A DNA stretch of 64,000 bases from Zobellella endophytica (GTDB taxonomy: Bacteria; Pseudomonadota; Gammaproteobacteria; Enterobacterales; Aeromonadaceae), in contig NZ_PXYG01000002.1 of the NCBI RefSeq assembly GCF_003012775.1, positions 248,001 to 312,000 on the forward strand, in the 5' to 3' direction. Shown one piece after another: positions 41,680 through 51,204 of this stretch. Under the pieces are notes generated by a model. That model saw nothing but the letters and a program-made list of their open reading frames with translations. It was not told where the DNA came from and did no database searches. Positions within the stretch are counted from its first letter, which is position 1; each line of letters opens with the position of its first letter. The position numbers and the translations under genes were made by a program.

Positions 41680-44600
41680 TCAGGGCTGTTCTTTCAGCGC
41701 CTCGTTGAGCCGTTGCTGCTGGTGCTCCGGCGAATGGGTGTGGCGCGCCAGCATCCGGTACATGGCCGGCACGATAAAGAGGGTGAGCAGGGTGGCCAGG
41801 GACACCCCGGCAAACACCACTATCCCCACCGCCTGCCGGCTCTCGGCCCCGGCCCCGCTGGCCAGAATCAGCGGAATGGAGCCCGCCACCGTGGTGAAGG
41901 CGGTCATCAGGATAGGCCTCAGGCGACGCACCGCCGCCTCCACCAGCGCGTCGTGGAACGACAGCCCCCGGTCCCGCAACTGGTTGGCGAACTCCACGAT
42001 CAGGATGCCGTTCTTGGTCACCAGGCCGATCAGCATCACCAGGGCTATCTGGCTGTAGGCATTGAGGGTCATGCCGGCCAGGTAGAGCCCCAGCAGGCCG
42101 CCGAGCAGCCCCAGCGGCACCGTCAGCAGCACGATGAAGGGGTGGATAAAGCTCTCGAACTGGGCCGCCAGGATCAGGAACACCACCACCAGCGCCAGCC
42201 CGAACACGAAGGCCACGTCGCCCTGGTTGGACTTGTACTCGAGCGACTCGCCCTTGTAATCCACGGTGGCATTGTCGGGCAGATGCTCGCGCACCTGTTC
42301 GTCCAGGTAGTCCAGCGCCTCGCCCTGGCTGTAATTGCCCACCAGGTTGGCGCTGAGGGTAATGGCCTTCTTGCGGTTGTAGTGGTTGAGCGAGGGAGAG
42401 GCGCCCTGCTCGTTGAGCGAGACCAGGTTGTCCAGCGAGACCAGCTCGCCGCCACTGCTGCGCAGGTAGATGCCGGCCAGATCGGTCAGCCGGCTGAACG
42501 CCTCTTCCCGCCCCTTGAGGTAGACGTCGTACTCCTCGCCCTGGCGGGAATAGGTGGTGATGGCCTGGCCGCCCAGCATCACGTTGAGGCTGTCGGCCAC
42601 CTCGCTGACCGAAATGCCGAGCTTGGCCGCCCGCTGCTGATCCACCTCGACCAGCAGTTCGGGCTTGGTCTGGGCGTAGTCCAGATCCAGATCGCTCAGC
42701 CCCGGGTTGTCCCGTGCCAGATCCCGCAGCTGCTCGGCCCATAGGTAGAGTTCGTCGTAGTCGGCCCCGCCCAGCACGAATTCCACCGGCGAGGTGGAGC
42801 CGCTGCGGATGGACGACGGCAGTATCGGGATCACCAGCACATCGGCCACGTCCCGGGTCATGCCGCGGATCCGCGTCACCAGGGTTTCCGCCGGGACATC
42901 GCGCCGGTCCCAGGTTTCCAGGCTGGCGATCACCATGCCGCTGTTTACCCCGCCACCGAAGCCGGGGGTGCGCACCGTCAGGCTGGTGGCCAGCCCCTCG
43001 TCGAGCAGCGGGGTCAGCCGCTCCTCCACTTCACCCATGGCCCGGGTCATGCGCTCGAAGCTGGCGCCCTCGGCGCCGCGCACCATGACGAAGACCACGC
43101 CCCTGTCCTCCTTCGGCGTCAGGCTCTGGGGGATGGCGCGGAACAGCAGGCCAATCAGCACCAGCGCCACCACCATCACCAGCGGCGCCCACCAGACATG
43201 GCCGAGCTCGCTGCCGAGCAGGCGCCGGTAGCCGCTTTCCAGCCGGGCGAAGCCGGAGTCGAAATGCCGGGCCAGCCAGCCCGACTGGCTGTGGGGTTTG
43301 AGGATCTTGCTGCCCATCACCGGGGTCAGGGTCAGCGCCACCAGCGAGGAAAACGCCACCGCCGAGGCCAGCAGCACCGCGAACTCGGTAAAGATGCGGC
43401 CGATGATGCCGCCCATGAACACGATGGGCAGGAACACCGAGATCAGGGTCAGGGTGGTGGCGATGACCGCGAAGCCCACTTCCCGGGCACCGTGATAGGC
43501 GGCGGCCAGCGGCGAGCGGCCCCGCTCCAGGTGGTGGTAGATGTTTTCCAGCACCACGATGGCGTCATCCACCACCAGGCCGATGGCCATGATCAGCGCC
43601 ATCAAGGTGATGAGGTTGACCGAAAACCCCATAGCCAGTGCTACGATAAAGGCGCTGACCAGCGATACCGGCACGGTAATGGCCGGGATCAGGGTCGCCC
43701 TGACCTGGCCGAGGAAGATGTAGATCACCAGCACCACCAGGCCCACGGTGATCATCAGGGTCTGGTACACCTCGCCGATGGCGCTTTCGATAAACACCGA
43801 GCTGTCGTAGGTCCAGGTCAGCTCGGTGCCTTGTGGCAGAAACGGCTGCTGGGCCAGCACCGCCTGCTTGACCTCGTTGACCACGTCCAGGGTGTTGGCC
43901 TGGGTCTGCTTGACGATCCCAAGGCCCACCACGTTAAGGCCGTTGGAGCGGAACAGGGTATCCTCGGGCTTTTCCCCTTCCCACACCTCGGCCACGTCGC
44001 GCAGATAGACCCGGCTGCCGGCGTCGATACGGCGGATGGTCAGGTTCTCGAAGTTCACCGCCTGCTCGTAGCCGCGCTGGATCCGGGTGGCGAAATTCTG
44101 CTGGGCGTTTTCCAGGGTGCCGGCCGGCAACTCCACGTTCTGGGCGCGCAGGGCGGCGCCGATGTCCGCCACCGTCACCCCGCGCGCCGCCATGGCGGCC
44201 GGATCCAGGCGTACGTTCATCACCCGCTCCTTGCGCCCGCCGACCCACACCGAGCTGACCCCGTCGAGCAGGCTGAAGCGATCCGCCAGCACGTTCTGGG
44301 CATAGTCGCCCAGATCCAGCGCCGACATGCCGGTGGATCTCAGGGTCACCCACAGGATGACGTCGTTGCGGCCGGTGTCCTTGGTGACGATGGGGGCGTC
44401 CGCCTCGTCGGGCAGCCGGCGCGAGGCGCGGGATACCGCCTCGCGCACGTCGCTGGCGGCGTTGTCCAGATCCCGGCTGGGATCGAATTCGATGGTGATG
44501 CGCGAGCTGCCGTCGGTGGTGCTGGAACTGATGAACTTGACCCCGCTGATGCCGGACAGTTCGTCTTCCAGCCGCTTGCTCACCTGGGTTTCCAGCACGG

Positions 44601-44769
44601 CGGCGCTGGCCCCGGTGTAGTCGGTGCGTACCGTGACTATCGGCGAGGTAGTGTCGGGCATCTCCCGCAGGGGCAGTTCGAGGAAGGAGATCAGCCCGAA
44701 CACGCACAGCATCAGGCTCACCACCGTGGCCAGTACCGGCCGGGAGATGGAAATGTCAGAGAGCTTCAC
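41680..44769 (-). CDS. RND efflux transporter permease (HAE1 family)
   Basis: Inner-membrane proton-driven pump of the AcrB type. The 1029-residue protein begins MKLSDISISRPVLATVVSLML, has 12 membrane segments with large periplasmic loops at about 40-335 and 560-870, and the TM4 proton-relay pair DD in LMAIGLVVDDAIVVLENIY near residue 400. Substrates are unknown; by HAE1 homology, hydrophobic compounds or drugs. The ATG overlaps the adaptor gene by 14 bases. No outer-membrane TolC gene is present, so it probably uses a shared one. Confidence 0.93.
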   Translation of the reverse strand: MKLSDISISRPVLATVVSLMLCVFGLISFLELPLREMPDTTSPIVTVRTDYTGASAAVLETQVSKRLEDELSGISGVKFISSSTTDGSSRITIEFDPSRDLDNAASDVREAVSRASRRLPDEADAPIVTKDTGRNDVILWVTLRSTGMSALDLGDYAQNVLADRFSLLDGVSSVWVGGRKERVMNVRLDPAAMAARGVTVADIGAALRAQNVELPAGTLENAQQNFATRIQRGYEQAVNFENLTIRRIDAGSRVYLRDVAEVWEGEKPEDTLFRSNGLNVVGLGIVKQTQANTLDVVNEVKQAVLAQQPFLPQGTELTWTYDSSVFIESAIGEVYQTLMITVGLVVLVIYIFLGQVRATLIPAITVPVSLVSAFIVALAMGFSVNLITLMALIMAIGLVVDDAIVVLENIYHHLERGRSPLAAAYHGAREVGFAVIATTLTLISVFLPIVFMGGIIGRIFTEFAVLLASAVAFSSLVALTLTPVMGSKILKPHSQSGWLARHFDSGFARLESGYRRLLGSELGHVWWAPLVMVVALVLIGLLFRAIPQSLTPKEDRGVVFVMVRGAEGASFERMTRAMGEVEERLTPLLDEGLATSLTVRTPGFGGGVNSGMVIASLETWDRRDVPAETLVTRIRGMTRDVADVLVIPILPSSIRSGSTSPVEFVLGGADYDELYLWAEQLRDLARDNPGLSDLDLDYAQTKPELLVEVDQQRAAKLGISVSEVADSLNVMLGGQAITTYSRQGEEYDVYLKGREEAFSRLTDLAGIYLRSSGGELVSLDNLVSLNEQGASPSLNHYNRKKAITLSANLVGNYSQGEALDYLDEQVREHLPDNATVDYKGESLEYKSNQGDVAFVFGLALVVVFLILAAQFESFIHPFIVLLTVPLGLLGGLLGLYLAGMTLNAYSQIALVMLIGLVTKNGILIVEFANQLRDRGLSFHDALVEAAVRRLRPILMTAFTTVAGSIPLILASGAGAESRQAVGIVVFAGVSLATLLTLFIVPAMYRMLARHTHSPEHQQQRLNEALKEQP

Positions 44770-45778
44770 GCTTGACCTCCACCTGCATGCCGTCGCGCAC
44801 CTTGACGGTGCCCTCGCTGATCACCTGCTCGCCCGGCTCCAGCCCGGCGGCGATGGTGACCAGCTCTCCCAGGTTGGCGCCGACTTCCACGGTGCGGCGG
44901 CTGACCTTGCCGCTCTCGTCCACCACGAACACATAGCGCTGGTTGCCCGCGTACAGCAGGCTCTGGGCCGGGATCACCGACTGCAGGCTGTTGTTCAGGC
45001 TGAGCTGCACCCGCATCAGCATGCCGGGCACCAGCAGGCCGCCGCTGTTGTCGAACACCAGCCGCACCCCGGCATTGAGGGTGTCGGCGTTGACGCTGGG
45101 GGCGATCACCGCCAGCTCACCGATAAAGGGCTGCCGGCCGTAGGCATCGGTGACGGCGGTCAGTTGCTCGCCCACCCTGAGCTTGCGGAAATATTTTTCC
45201 GGCACCGCCAGATCCAGTTTCAAGGTGCCGATATCCAGCAGATCCGCCACCGGCGTATTGGCGCCGAGCAGCATGCCGGGCGCCACGTCGCTCAGTCCGA
45301 TCACGCCGGCAAAGGGCGCCTTCAGGGTCAGGTAATCCGCCTCGACCCGGGCGGCCTGCAACTTGGCCTCGGCCATGGCGACCGCCGCCTGCTGCCCTTC
45401 CAGCTCGGTCTGGGTGACCGCCTTGCGCCGGAACAGGGTCTGGTAATTGTTGAGGATGCGGCGGGCGTCCATCAGCGCCGCCTCGGCTTCCTTCACCGCC
45501 GCCTGCGTCGCCCTGTCGTCCAGGCTCAGCAGGGTTTGCCCCTGTTCCACCTGTTGTCCCGGAACGAAGTGGACCCGGGTCACCCGGGCGCTGACCTGGG
45601 GCGCGATGGCCACTTCCTGGTTGGCCTTGAGGGTACCAATCAACTCCACTTCGGACTGCACCGGCTGCTCGACCACCCGCACGGTAGACACCAGGGGACC
45701 GCTCTGCGCCCCGGCCAGCGGAGGCAAGACCAGCAGGCCCCCCAACACGACTCCCAGGTATTTACCCTTGTTCCACAT
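44756..45778 (-). CDS. RND efflux periplasmic adaptor
   Basis: Membrane fusion protein that joins the permease to the outer-membrane channel. The 340-residue protein has a signal peptide ending LPPLAGAQS; a biotinyl-lipoyl-like fold (VSARVTRVHFVPGQQVEQGQTLLSL), an alpha-hairpin near 95-145, and barrel region TLKAPFAGVIGLSDVAPGMLLG. No lipobox is visible, so it would be anchored by other means or free. It is first in the two-gene operon with the permease; no TetR/MerR regulator is in the neighbourhood. Confidence 0.93.
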   Translation of the reverse strand: MWNKGKYLGVVLGGLLVLPPLAGAQSGPLVSTVRVVEQPVQSEVELIGTLKANQEVAIAPQVSARVTRVHFVPGQQVEQGQTLLSLDDRATQAAVKEAEAALMDARRILNNYQTLFRRKAVTQTELEGQQAAVAMAEAKLQAARVEADYLTLKAPFAGVIGLSDVAPGMLLGANTPVADLLDIGTLKLDLAVPEKYFRKLRVGEQLTAVTDAYGRQPFIGELAVIAPSVNADTLNAGVRLVFDNSGGLLVPGMLMRVQLSLNNSLQSVIPAQSLLYAGNQRYVFVVDESGKVSRRTVEVGANLGELVTIAAGLEPGEQVISEGTVKVRDGMQVEVKREAL

Positions 45779-45970
45779 GCTCTTATCCCTTGTCTGCTGC
45801 TGGCATCAGTGTACCCGTTTCGCCCGGCCAGACTATGTCAGTCACCCACAAAGATGTGACAAAGTGTGGCAAGGCCACCGGCGAGACAGTGACAGCCCGT
45901 TAAAAATCCCACTACGCTTATTAATTAGAGGCGGTTAACCCTGAATTACATTCGGTCAAGGAGAGACACC

Positions 45971-46732
45971 ATGAGCCAGGGCAAGATACTGATCACCGGC
46001 GCGGCCCGAGGCCTGGGGCTGGGCATGACCCGCTATTTCCTGCAGCACGACTATCAGGTGCTCGGCCTCGACATCGACAAGTATGCCCTCACCGAGCTGG
46101 ATGAAGCCCAGTTGCCCGGCCTGCAGCTGGTGCACCTGGACGTGGCCGATGAACAGTCGGTACAGACCCTCAGCCGGCTGATCGAACGCCAGTTCGGCCG
46201 GCTGACCGGCATCGTCAACAACGCCGCCATCAGCCTGCCCTACCACGAGTCGATCCAGCAGCTGTCCCTGGTGCACTGGCAACGGGTGCTGGCGGTCAAC
46301 CTCACCGGCCCCATGCTGATCTGCAAGCACATGGCAAACCTGCTCAGGCCGGGCTCCGCCATCGTCAACATCGGCTCCACCCGCGCCCATCAGTCGGAGC
46401 CGGACAGCGAAGCCTACGCCGCCGCCAAGGGCGGCCTGATCGCCCTGACCCACGCCCTGGCCGTCAGCCTGGGCCCGGAGATCCGGGTCAATGCCATCAG
46501 CCCGGGCTGGATTGATGTCAGCGCCTTGCAGCCCGGCAAGAACGAGCCGCCGCCCAGCCCGGCGGACCATCGCCAGCACCCGGCGGGCCGAGTCGGCGAG
46601 GCGGAAGACGTGGCGGCCCTGGCCCGTTTTCTGCTCTCGGCGGAAGCCGGTTTCATCACCGGCCAGGAGTTCATCGTCGATGGCGGCATGAGCAAACGGA
46701 TGATCTACCTGGACAACCCGGCTGCCGAATAG
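45971..46732 (+). CDS. SDR family oxidoreductase
   Basis: The 253-residue classical SDR has TGAARGLGLGM for the cofactor, NNAAIS near residue 85, catalytic Ser in NIGSTRA and Tyr/Lys in YAAAKGGLIAL, and the ISPGWIDV and FIVDGGMSKRMIY end. The substrate cannot be told; the Gly-rich sugar-like or acyl substrates are both possible. GAGAGAC ribosome-site-like bases lie before the ATG. It is 44 bases from xthA, with which it may be co-transcribed. Confidence 0.87.
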   Translation: MSQGKILITGAARGLGLGMTRYFLQHDYQVLGLDIDKYALTELDEAQLPGLQLVHLDVADEQSVQTLSRLIERQFGRLTGIVNNAAISLPYHESIQQLSLVHWQRVLAVNLTGPMLICKHMANLLRPGSAIVNIGSTRAHQSEPDSEAYAAAKGGLIALTHALAVSLGPEIRVNAISPGWIDVSALQPGKNEPPPSPADHRQHPAGRVGEAEDVAALARFLLSAEAGFITGQEFIVDGGMSKRMIYLDNPAAE

Positions 46733-46779
46733 CCGGCTTTCTGCTAGCATGAGGCCAAATTTCTCTGTTTGGCGACGTC

Positions 46780-47589
46780 ATGAAAGTTATTTCCTTCAAT
46801 ATCAATGGGCTGAGAGCCAGGCTGCCGCAGTTGCAGGCGCTGATCGATAAACACCAGCCGGATATCATCGGCCTGCAGGAAACCAAGGTACACGATGACG
46901 CCTTTCCGCTCGCGGCGGTCGAGGGCATGGGCTACCGGGTGCATTTCCACGGCCAGAAAGGCCATTACGGCGTGGCCCTGCTGAGCAAGGCGGAGCCCGT
47001 CGAGATCCGCAAGGGCTTTCCCGGCGACGACGAGGACGCCCAGCGCCGTCTGATCATCGGCCGTTTCGCCCGCCCCGACGGCAGCCTGCTCACCGTGCTC
47101 AACGGCTACTTCCCCCAGGGGGAAAACCGCAGCCACGACACCAAGTTTCCGGCCAAGACCCGCTTCTACGCGGATCTGCAACGCTACCTGAACGAGTATC
47201 ACCGACCCGACGACGCCCTGGTGGTGATCGGGGACATGAATATTTCCCATACCGATCTGGATATCGGCATCGGCGAAGCCAACCGCAAGCGCTGGCTGCG
47301 CGAGGGCAAGTGCTCCTTCCTGCCGGAAGAGCGGGAATGGATGGACCGGCTGCTGGGCTGGGGGCTGGTGGACACCTGGCGGTTGCAGCACCCGGAGGAG
47401 GACCAGACCTATTCCTGGTTCGACTACCGCAGCCGGGGCTTCGACGACAACCGGGGCCTGCGCATCGATCTGATCCTGGCGACCCGGCCACTGGCCGAGC
47501 GGCTGACCGACACCGGTATCGACTACCAGCTGCGCGGGCTGGAGAAACCCTCGGATCACGCCCCCATCTGGGCCAGTTTCGGGGAATAA
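46780..47589 (+). CDS. xthA: Exodeoxyribonuclease III
   Basis: XthA is the main apurinic/apyrimidinic endonuclease and 3'-5' exonuclease of base excision repair. The 269-residue protein has [15 protein letters not shown], metal-site Glu in [22 protein letters not shown], the [21 protein letters not shown] block and the catalytic SDHAPIW. Length matches E. coli XthA (268). It is convergent with the hisM-type permease and followed by a GGGGACT repeat. Confidence 0.95.
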   Translation: MKVISFNINGLRARLPQLQALIDKHQPDIIGLQETKVHDDAFPLAAVEGMGYRVHFHGQKGHYGVALLSKAEPVEIRKGFPGDDEDAQRRLIIGRFARPDGSLLTVLNGYFPQGENRSHDTKFPAKTRFYADLQRYLNEYHRPDDALVVIGDMNISHTDLDIGIGEANRKRWLREGKCSFLPEEREWMDRLLGWGLVDTWRLQHPEEDQTYSWFDYRSRGFDDNRGLRIDLILATRPLAERLTDTGIDYQLRGLEKPSDHAPIWASFGE

Positions 47590-47608
47590 AGCGCAGGGAT
47601 TTGGGACC

Positions 47609-47652
47609 GGGGACTGGGGACTGGGGACTGGGGACTGGGGACTGGGGACTGG
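47609..47652. repeat. GGGGACT heptamer tandem repeat after xthA
   Basis: Six perfect heptamers and two extra G in the gap between xthA and the convergent permease gene. The inverted partner CCCCAGTCCCC follows at 47681-47691, so the two could pair as a hairpin and work as a terminator. Confidence 0.88.
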
Positions 47653-47696
47653 AAATTATCACCCATCCCAAGTCCCGGATCCCCAGTCCCCTGGTC

Positions 47697-48389
47697 TTAC
47701 GCCGTTCTCGGCTTCAGATGGCGGAACCAGCGATTTTCCAGCTTGCGAAAGCCCCACACCAGCAGGAAGGTCAGGCACATGTAGATCAGCCCCGCCGCCA
47801 GGAACGCCTCGAACGGCGAATAGTAGCGGGAGTTGACGATGCGCGCCGCGCCGGTGAGGTCGGCGATGGTGATGACCCCGGCCACCGCCGAGCCGTGCAG
47901 CATGAAGATCACTTCGTTGCTGTAGGCCGGCAGGGCGCGACGGAAGGAGTTGGGCAGAATGATCCGCCGCAACGTGGTCATCCGGCTCATGCCATAGGCA
48001 TAGGCCGCTTCCACCTGCCCCTTGGGCATGGCATTGATGGCGCCGCGGATGATCTCGGCGGTGTAGGCCCCGGTATTGAGGGTAAAGGCCAGGATGGCGC
48101 AGAACCAGGCCTGGCTGAACAGTTCCCAGGCCACCGATTCCCGCAGCCAGGTCCACTGGCCGGCCCCGTAGTAGATCAAGAACAGCTGTACCAACAGGGG
48201 CGTGCCGCGGAAGAAGTAGATATAGGCCCAGGCCGGTCCCTTGAGCAGCCAGTTGTGGCTGTTGCGGCAGATGCCGGTGGGCACCGCGATCAGCAGCCCC
48301 AGCAGCAGTGACAGCGCCACCAGGAACACCGTGGTGTACAGCCCCTGCCAGTACACGTCCCATTCATTCACGATGATTGAAAAGTCCAT
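47697..48389 (-). CDS. Histidine/basic amino acid ABC transporter permease, HisM-like
   Basis: One of the two inner-membrane subunits of a polar amino acid importer. The 230-residue protein has five membrane segments and the EAA loop (VEAAYAYGMSRMTTLRRIILPNSFRRALPAYSNE) near residue 145, where the ATPase docks. The start MDFSIIVNEWDVYWQGLYTTV is close to HisM/AotM. It is the last gene of a four-gene operon: ATPase, binding protein, HisQ-like, HisM-like. The gap to the previous gene is 3 bases. Confidence 0.91.
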   Translation of the reverse strand: MDFSIIVNEWDVYWQGLYTTVFLVALSLLLGLLIAVPTGICRNSHNWLLKGPAWAYIYFFRGTPLLVQLFLIYYGAGQWTWLRESVAWELFSQAWFCAILAFTLNTGAYTAEIIRGAINAMPKGQVEAAYAYGMSRMTTLRRIILPNSFRRALPAYSNEVIFMLHGSAVAGVITIADLTGAARIVNSRYYSPFEAFLAAGLIYMCLTFLLVWGFRKLENRWFRHLKPRTA

Positions 48390-48392
48390 TTA

Positions 48393-49133
48393 TTACCTCG
48401 TCTGAATGGCGTAGTGACGTTCCGCCCACCTGAGCATGGAGGTGGACACCGCGGTGAACAGCAGGAAAATAATGGCCACCGCCATATAGAAGGTAAAAGG
48501 CAACTGGGTCGCCCCCGCCGCCAGCGACGCCTTGCGCACCATGTCGTCGAGCCCGATGATCGACACCAGGGCCGTGGTCTTGAGCAACACCAGCCAGTTG
48601 TTGCCCAACCCCGGCAGGGCGTGGCGCATCATCTGCGGAAACAGGATGCGGCGGAACACCAGGGTCGGTCTCATGCCGTAGGCCCGGGCCGCTTCCAGCT
48701 CTCCCTTGTCCACCGCCAGGATGGCGCCGCGGAAGGTTTCGGTCATGTAGGCGCCGAAAATGAAGCCGATGGTGATGATGCCCGCCATGAAGGGGCTGAT
48801 CTCCACGTAGTCGGGCAGATAGCTGACCCACTGATGAGCGGGGTCGCCGCCACCAATCCAGTCGTTCAGCTTCTGATTGAGCGAGTAGAGGGAATTGTTG
48901 AGCAGTACCTGGCCGCCGAAGAAGATCAGCATCATCAGCACCAGGTCCGGAATGCCCCGGATCACCGTGGTATAGCCGGTGGCCAGCCAGCGGGCCGGCC
49001 GGAATGCAGAGAGTTTGGCCAGCGCCCCCAGCAATCCCAGGGTCACCGCCAGCAGTAATGACAACAGGGCCACCTCTATGGTCACCCAGGCCCCTTCCAG
49101 CAGGGAGCTTTCGTATCCTTTCAGATCCAGCAT
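48393..49133 (-). CDS. Histidine/basic amino acid ABC transporter permease, HisQ-like
   Basis: Second inner-membrane subunit. The 246-residue protein begins MLDLKGYESSLLEGAWVTIEVALLSLLLAV and has the EAA loop ELEAARAYGMRPTLVFRRILFPQMMRHALPGLGN. Five membrane segments are seen. It resembles HisQ/AotQ. The gene lies between the binding-protein gene (48 bases away) and the HisM-like gene. Confidence 0.91.
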   Translation of the reverse strand: MLDLKGYESSLLEGAWVTIEVALLSLLLAVTLGLLGALAKLSAFRPARWLATGYTTVIRGIPDLVLMMLIFFGGQVLLNNSLYSLNQKLNDWIGGGDPAHQWVSYLPDYVEISPFMAGIITIGFIFGAYMTETFRGAILAVDKGELEAARAYGMRPTLVFRRILFPQMMRHALPGLGNNWLVLLKTTALVSIIGLDDMVRKASLAAGATQLPFTFYMAVAIIFLLFTAVSTSMLRWAERHYAIQTR

Positions 49134-49181
49134 AACGACTTCCTATCATACCGGCCCCGAGCCGGGGCCGGTAACCGCTGA

Positions 49182-49958
49182 TTAACCGCCGTATACGTCG
49201 TATTCGAAGTACTTGCTGTTCACTTCCTGGTATTTGCCGTTTTCACGCAGCTCCAGGATGGCCTCGTTCAGCATTTCCTTCAGCTTCTGATCCTGCTTGC
49301 GCACGGCGATACCGAAGCCTTCGCCGAACCACTGCTCGTCGGTGACCGAGGGGCCGACGAACTCGAACTGGTCGCCGCCGTCCTTGTTGAGCAGCCCTTC
49401 CTCGATGGCGGTGGCGTCCAGGAACACGTAGTCGATGCGGCCGGACTTCAGATCCAGGTAGGCTTCGTCGGCGGTGCCGTAACGCACCAGAGACACGTCC
49501 TGGCCGAAGTTGTCGGTCAGGTACTTGTCGTGGGTGGTGGCGATCTGTACGCCGACACGCTTGCCGACCAACCCTTCCTTGCTCAGCTCGAGTTCGGCCC
49601 CCTTCCTGGCGGCGAACTTGTTCGGCACCAGGGCGTATTTGCCGGTGAAGTCGACGGTGCGCTTGCGCTCCTCGGTGATCGACATGGCGGCGATGATGGC
49701 GTCGTACTTGCGGGCCAGCAGGGCGGGGATGATACCGTCCCAGTCCTGGGCCACCAGTTCGCATTTCACCTGCATCTGCTCGCACAGGGCATTGGCCATG
49801 TCCACGTCGAAGCCCTGCAACTGGCCGCTTTCATCGGTCCAGGAAAAGGGGGGATAGGCGCCTTCGATGCCGAAGCGTACGGTTTTCCAGTCCTGGGCGT
49901 GAACCGCGCCTGTAGCCAGTGCGGCCATCATGGCGCCGGCAACCAACAGTTTCTTCAT
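49182..49958 (-). CDS. Basic amino acid binding protein (HisJ/ArgT-like)
   Basis: Periplasmic substrate-binding subunit. The 258-residue precursor has a signal peptide (MKKLLVAGAMMAALATGAVHA). FGIEGAYPPFSWTDESGQLQGFDVDMANALCEQM and WDGIIPALLARKYDAIIAAMSITEERKRTVDFTG are typical of HisJ/LAO/AotJ. Two Cys near residues 60 and 67 may form the disulfide of the family. Substrate is most likely arginine, lysine, ornithine or histidine; the ARG boxes upstream favour arginine-linked control. Confidence 0.91.
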   Translation of the reverse strand: MKKLLVAGAMMAALATGAVHAQDWKTVRFGIEGAYPPFSWTDESGQLQGFDVDMANALCEQMQVKCELVAQDWDGIIPALLARKYDAIIAAMSITEERKRTVDFTGKYALVPNKFAARKGAELELSKEGLVGKRVGVQIATTHDKYLTDNFGQDVSLVRYGTADEAYLDLKSGRIDYVFLDATAIEEGLLNKDGGDQFEFVGPSVTDEQWFGEGFGIAVRKQDQKLKEMLNEAILELRENGKYQEVNSKYFEYDVYGG

Positions 49959-50000
49959 AGCCTTACTCCTTGTGTAACATCCTTGGTCATTGCCTGGGTC

Positions 50001-50768
50001 TCAGTAAACCGAGGAAATAAATTGTTTGAACCGTTCGGAACTGGGGTTCGCAAAAATATGCTTGGGATCCCCCTGCTCTTCCACTCGTCCCTGATGCAAA
50101 AACATCACCTTGTTGGACACGTCCCGGGCGAAACTCATCTCGTGGGTCACCACTAGCATGGTCCTGCCTTCTTCCGCCAGCCCGCGCATCACTCCCAGTA
50201 CCTCGCCGACCAGTTCCGGATCCAGCGCCGAGGTGGGCTCGTCGAACAGCATCACCTCGGGATCCACCGCCAGGGCCCGGGCGATGGCTGCCCGCTGCTG
50301 CTGGCCGCCGGACAGGTGGCCGGGATAGTATTCCCGCCGATCGTAGAGCCCGACCCGCTGCAGCAGGGCCTCGGCCTTCTCGATGGCTTCTTTCTTCGGC
50401 ACCTTGAGCACATGCACCGGCACTTCGATGATGTTTTGCAATATGGTCATATGAGACCATAAGTTGAAACTCTGAAAGACCATCGCCAGCCGGGAACGGA
50501 TCCGCTCCACCTGACGCATGCTCACCGGCTCCCGCTCGCCGGCCTTGTTGCTGCGCATTTCGATCAGTTCGCCGTGTACGCGAACCTCGCCGGCCGACGG
50601 GGTTTCGAGCAGGTTGATGCAGCGCAGGAAGGTGGATTTGCCGGATCCGGAGGAACCGATGATGGAGATGACGTCGCCGTTGCCGGCGCTTAAATCGATA
50701 CCTTTCAGCACTTCCAGGGAGCCGTAATGCTTGTGCAGGCCCGACACTTCCAGGGCAGGTTTGCTCAT
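50001..50768 (-). CDS. Basic amino acid ABC transporter ATPase, HisP-like
   Basis: ATP-binding subunit and first gene of the operon. The 255-residue protein has Walker [10 protein letters not shown] near residue 40, the Q-loop region, signature [16 protein letters not shown], Walker [13 protein letters not shown], and the switch His (VVTHEM). Its HisP-type insert ([22 protein letters not shown]) is present. Followed 42 bases later by the binding protein gene. Confidence 0.93.
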   Translation of the reverse strand: MSKPALEVSGLHKHYGSLEVLKGIDLSAGNGDVISIIGSSGSGKSTFLRCINLLETPSAGEVRVHGELIEMRSNKAGEREPVSMRQVERIRSRLAMVFQSFNLWSHMTILQNIIEVPVHVLKVPKKEAIEKAEALLQRVGLYDRREYYPGHLSGGQQQRAAIARALAVDPEVMLFDEPTSALDPELVGEVLGVMRGLAEEGRTMLVVTHEMSFARDVSNKVMFLHQGRVEEQGDPKHIFANPSSERFKQFISSVY

Positions 50769-50819
50769 CCGTTAGACCTTTATTCCCGATGCCGACAGGG
50801 CGGCATAACTCTTATCCAT

Positions 50820-50838
50820 GGTTAACGACTTGTTAACC
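50820..50838. promoter_or_regulatory. GGTTAAC palindrome in transporter leader
   Basis: Perfect inverted repeat GGTTAAC-N5-GTTAACC, 52 bases before the hisP-type start. The binding factor is unknown. Confidence 0.4.
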
Positions 50839-50937
50839 GCTGCCAGAAAATTACCATCTGTTCGGGCCAATAACAACACAATCCCCTCTACTTTGCCACG
50901 ATGGTCGGTTTTTTATACGAAAATACCACCACAACAC

Positions 50938-50976
50938 AGTATAAAATTATTCAAAAATACCGAATAAAATATCAAG
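50938..50976. promoter_or_regulatory. Tandem ARG boxes (ArgR operator)
   Basis: Two 14-base cores, TATAAAATTATTCA and CGAATAAAATATCA, each match 11 of 14 positions of TGAATWWWWATTCA and are 7 bases apart. This equals the 3-base gap of two 18-base ARG boxes known for the ArgR hexamer. ArgR repression of the transporter by arginine is inferred. Confidence 0.65.
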
Positions 50977-51132
50977 GCATAACTCGCCACCTTACCTCGG
51001 AGCCGAGCAATAACACTATTCCGGCCGGCGCACCATGACGCCGGCTGCGACATTATTCATTATACCGGTCCGGAGCGGGCCGGCGGCGGCAACGGGGCAC
51101 AATGGCGCGCCGGTCAACATCGATCGCGCGGA

Positions 51133-51164
51133 GGCCTGGCCGGCTGGCTATTACCGGCCAGGCC
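51133..51164 (+). repeat. GC-rich hairpin before OMP gene
   Basis: Perfect 11-base stem GGCCTGGCCGG / CCGGCCAGGCC, 10-base loop, 41 bases before the ATG at 51205. No T-run, so perhaps an mRNA leader structure rather than a terminator. Confidence 0.5.
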
Positions 51165-51204
51165 GTTACAATGGCGCCGTGGTAACCTTTAATGGACTCA
51201 AATA

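Larger units (their letters stand above)
50769..51204. other. Gap between transporter operon and OMP gene: operator and hairpins
   Basis: No gene is seen. The leader contains a GGTTAAC-N5-GTTAACC palindrome (50820-50838), an AT-rich patch with tandem ARG boxes (50938-50976), and further on a GC-rich hairpin at 51133-51164. The hisP-type and OMP genes are divergent, so both promoters must lie here. Confidence 0.6.

Noticed and set aside
43198-44775. 525-codon open frame opposite the RND permease
   Set aside because: Antisense shadow of AcrB-type sequence.
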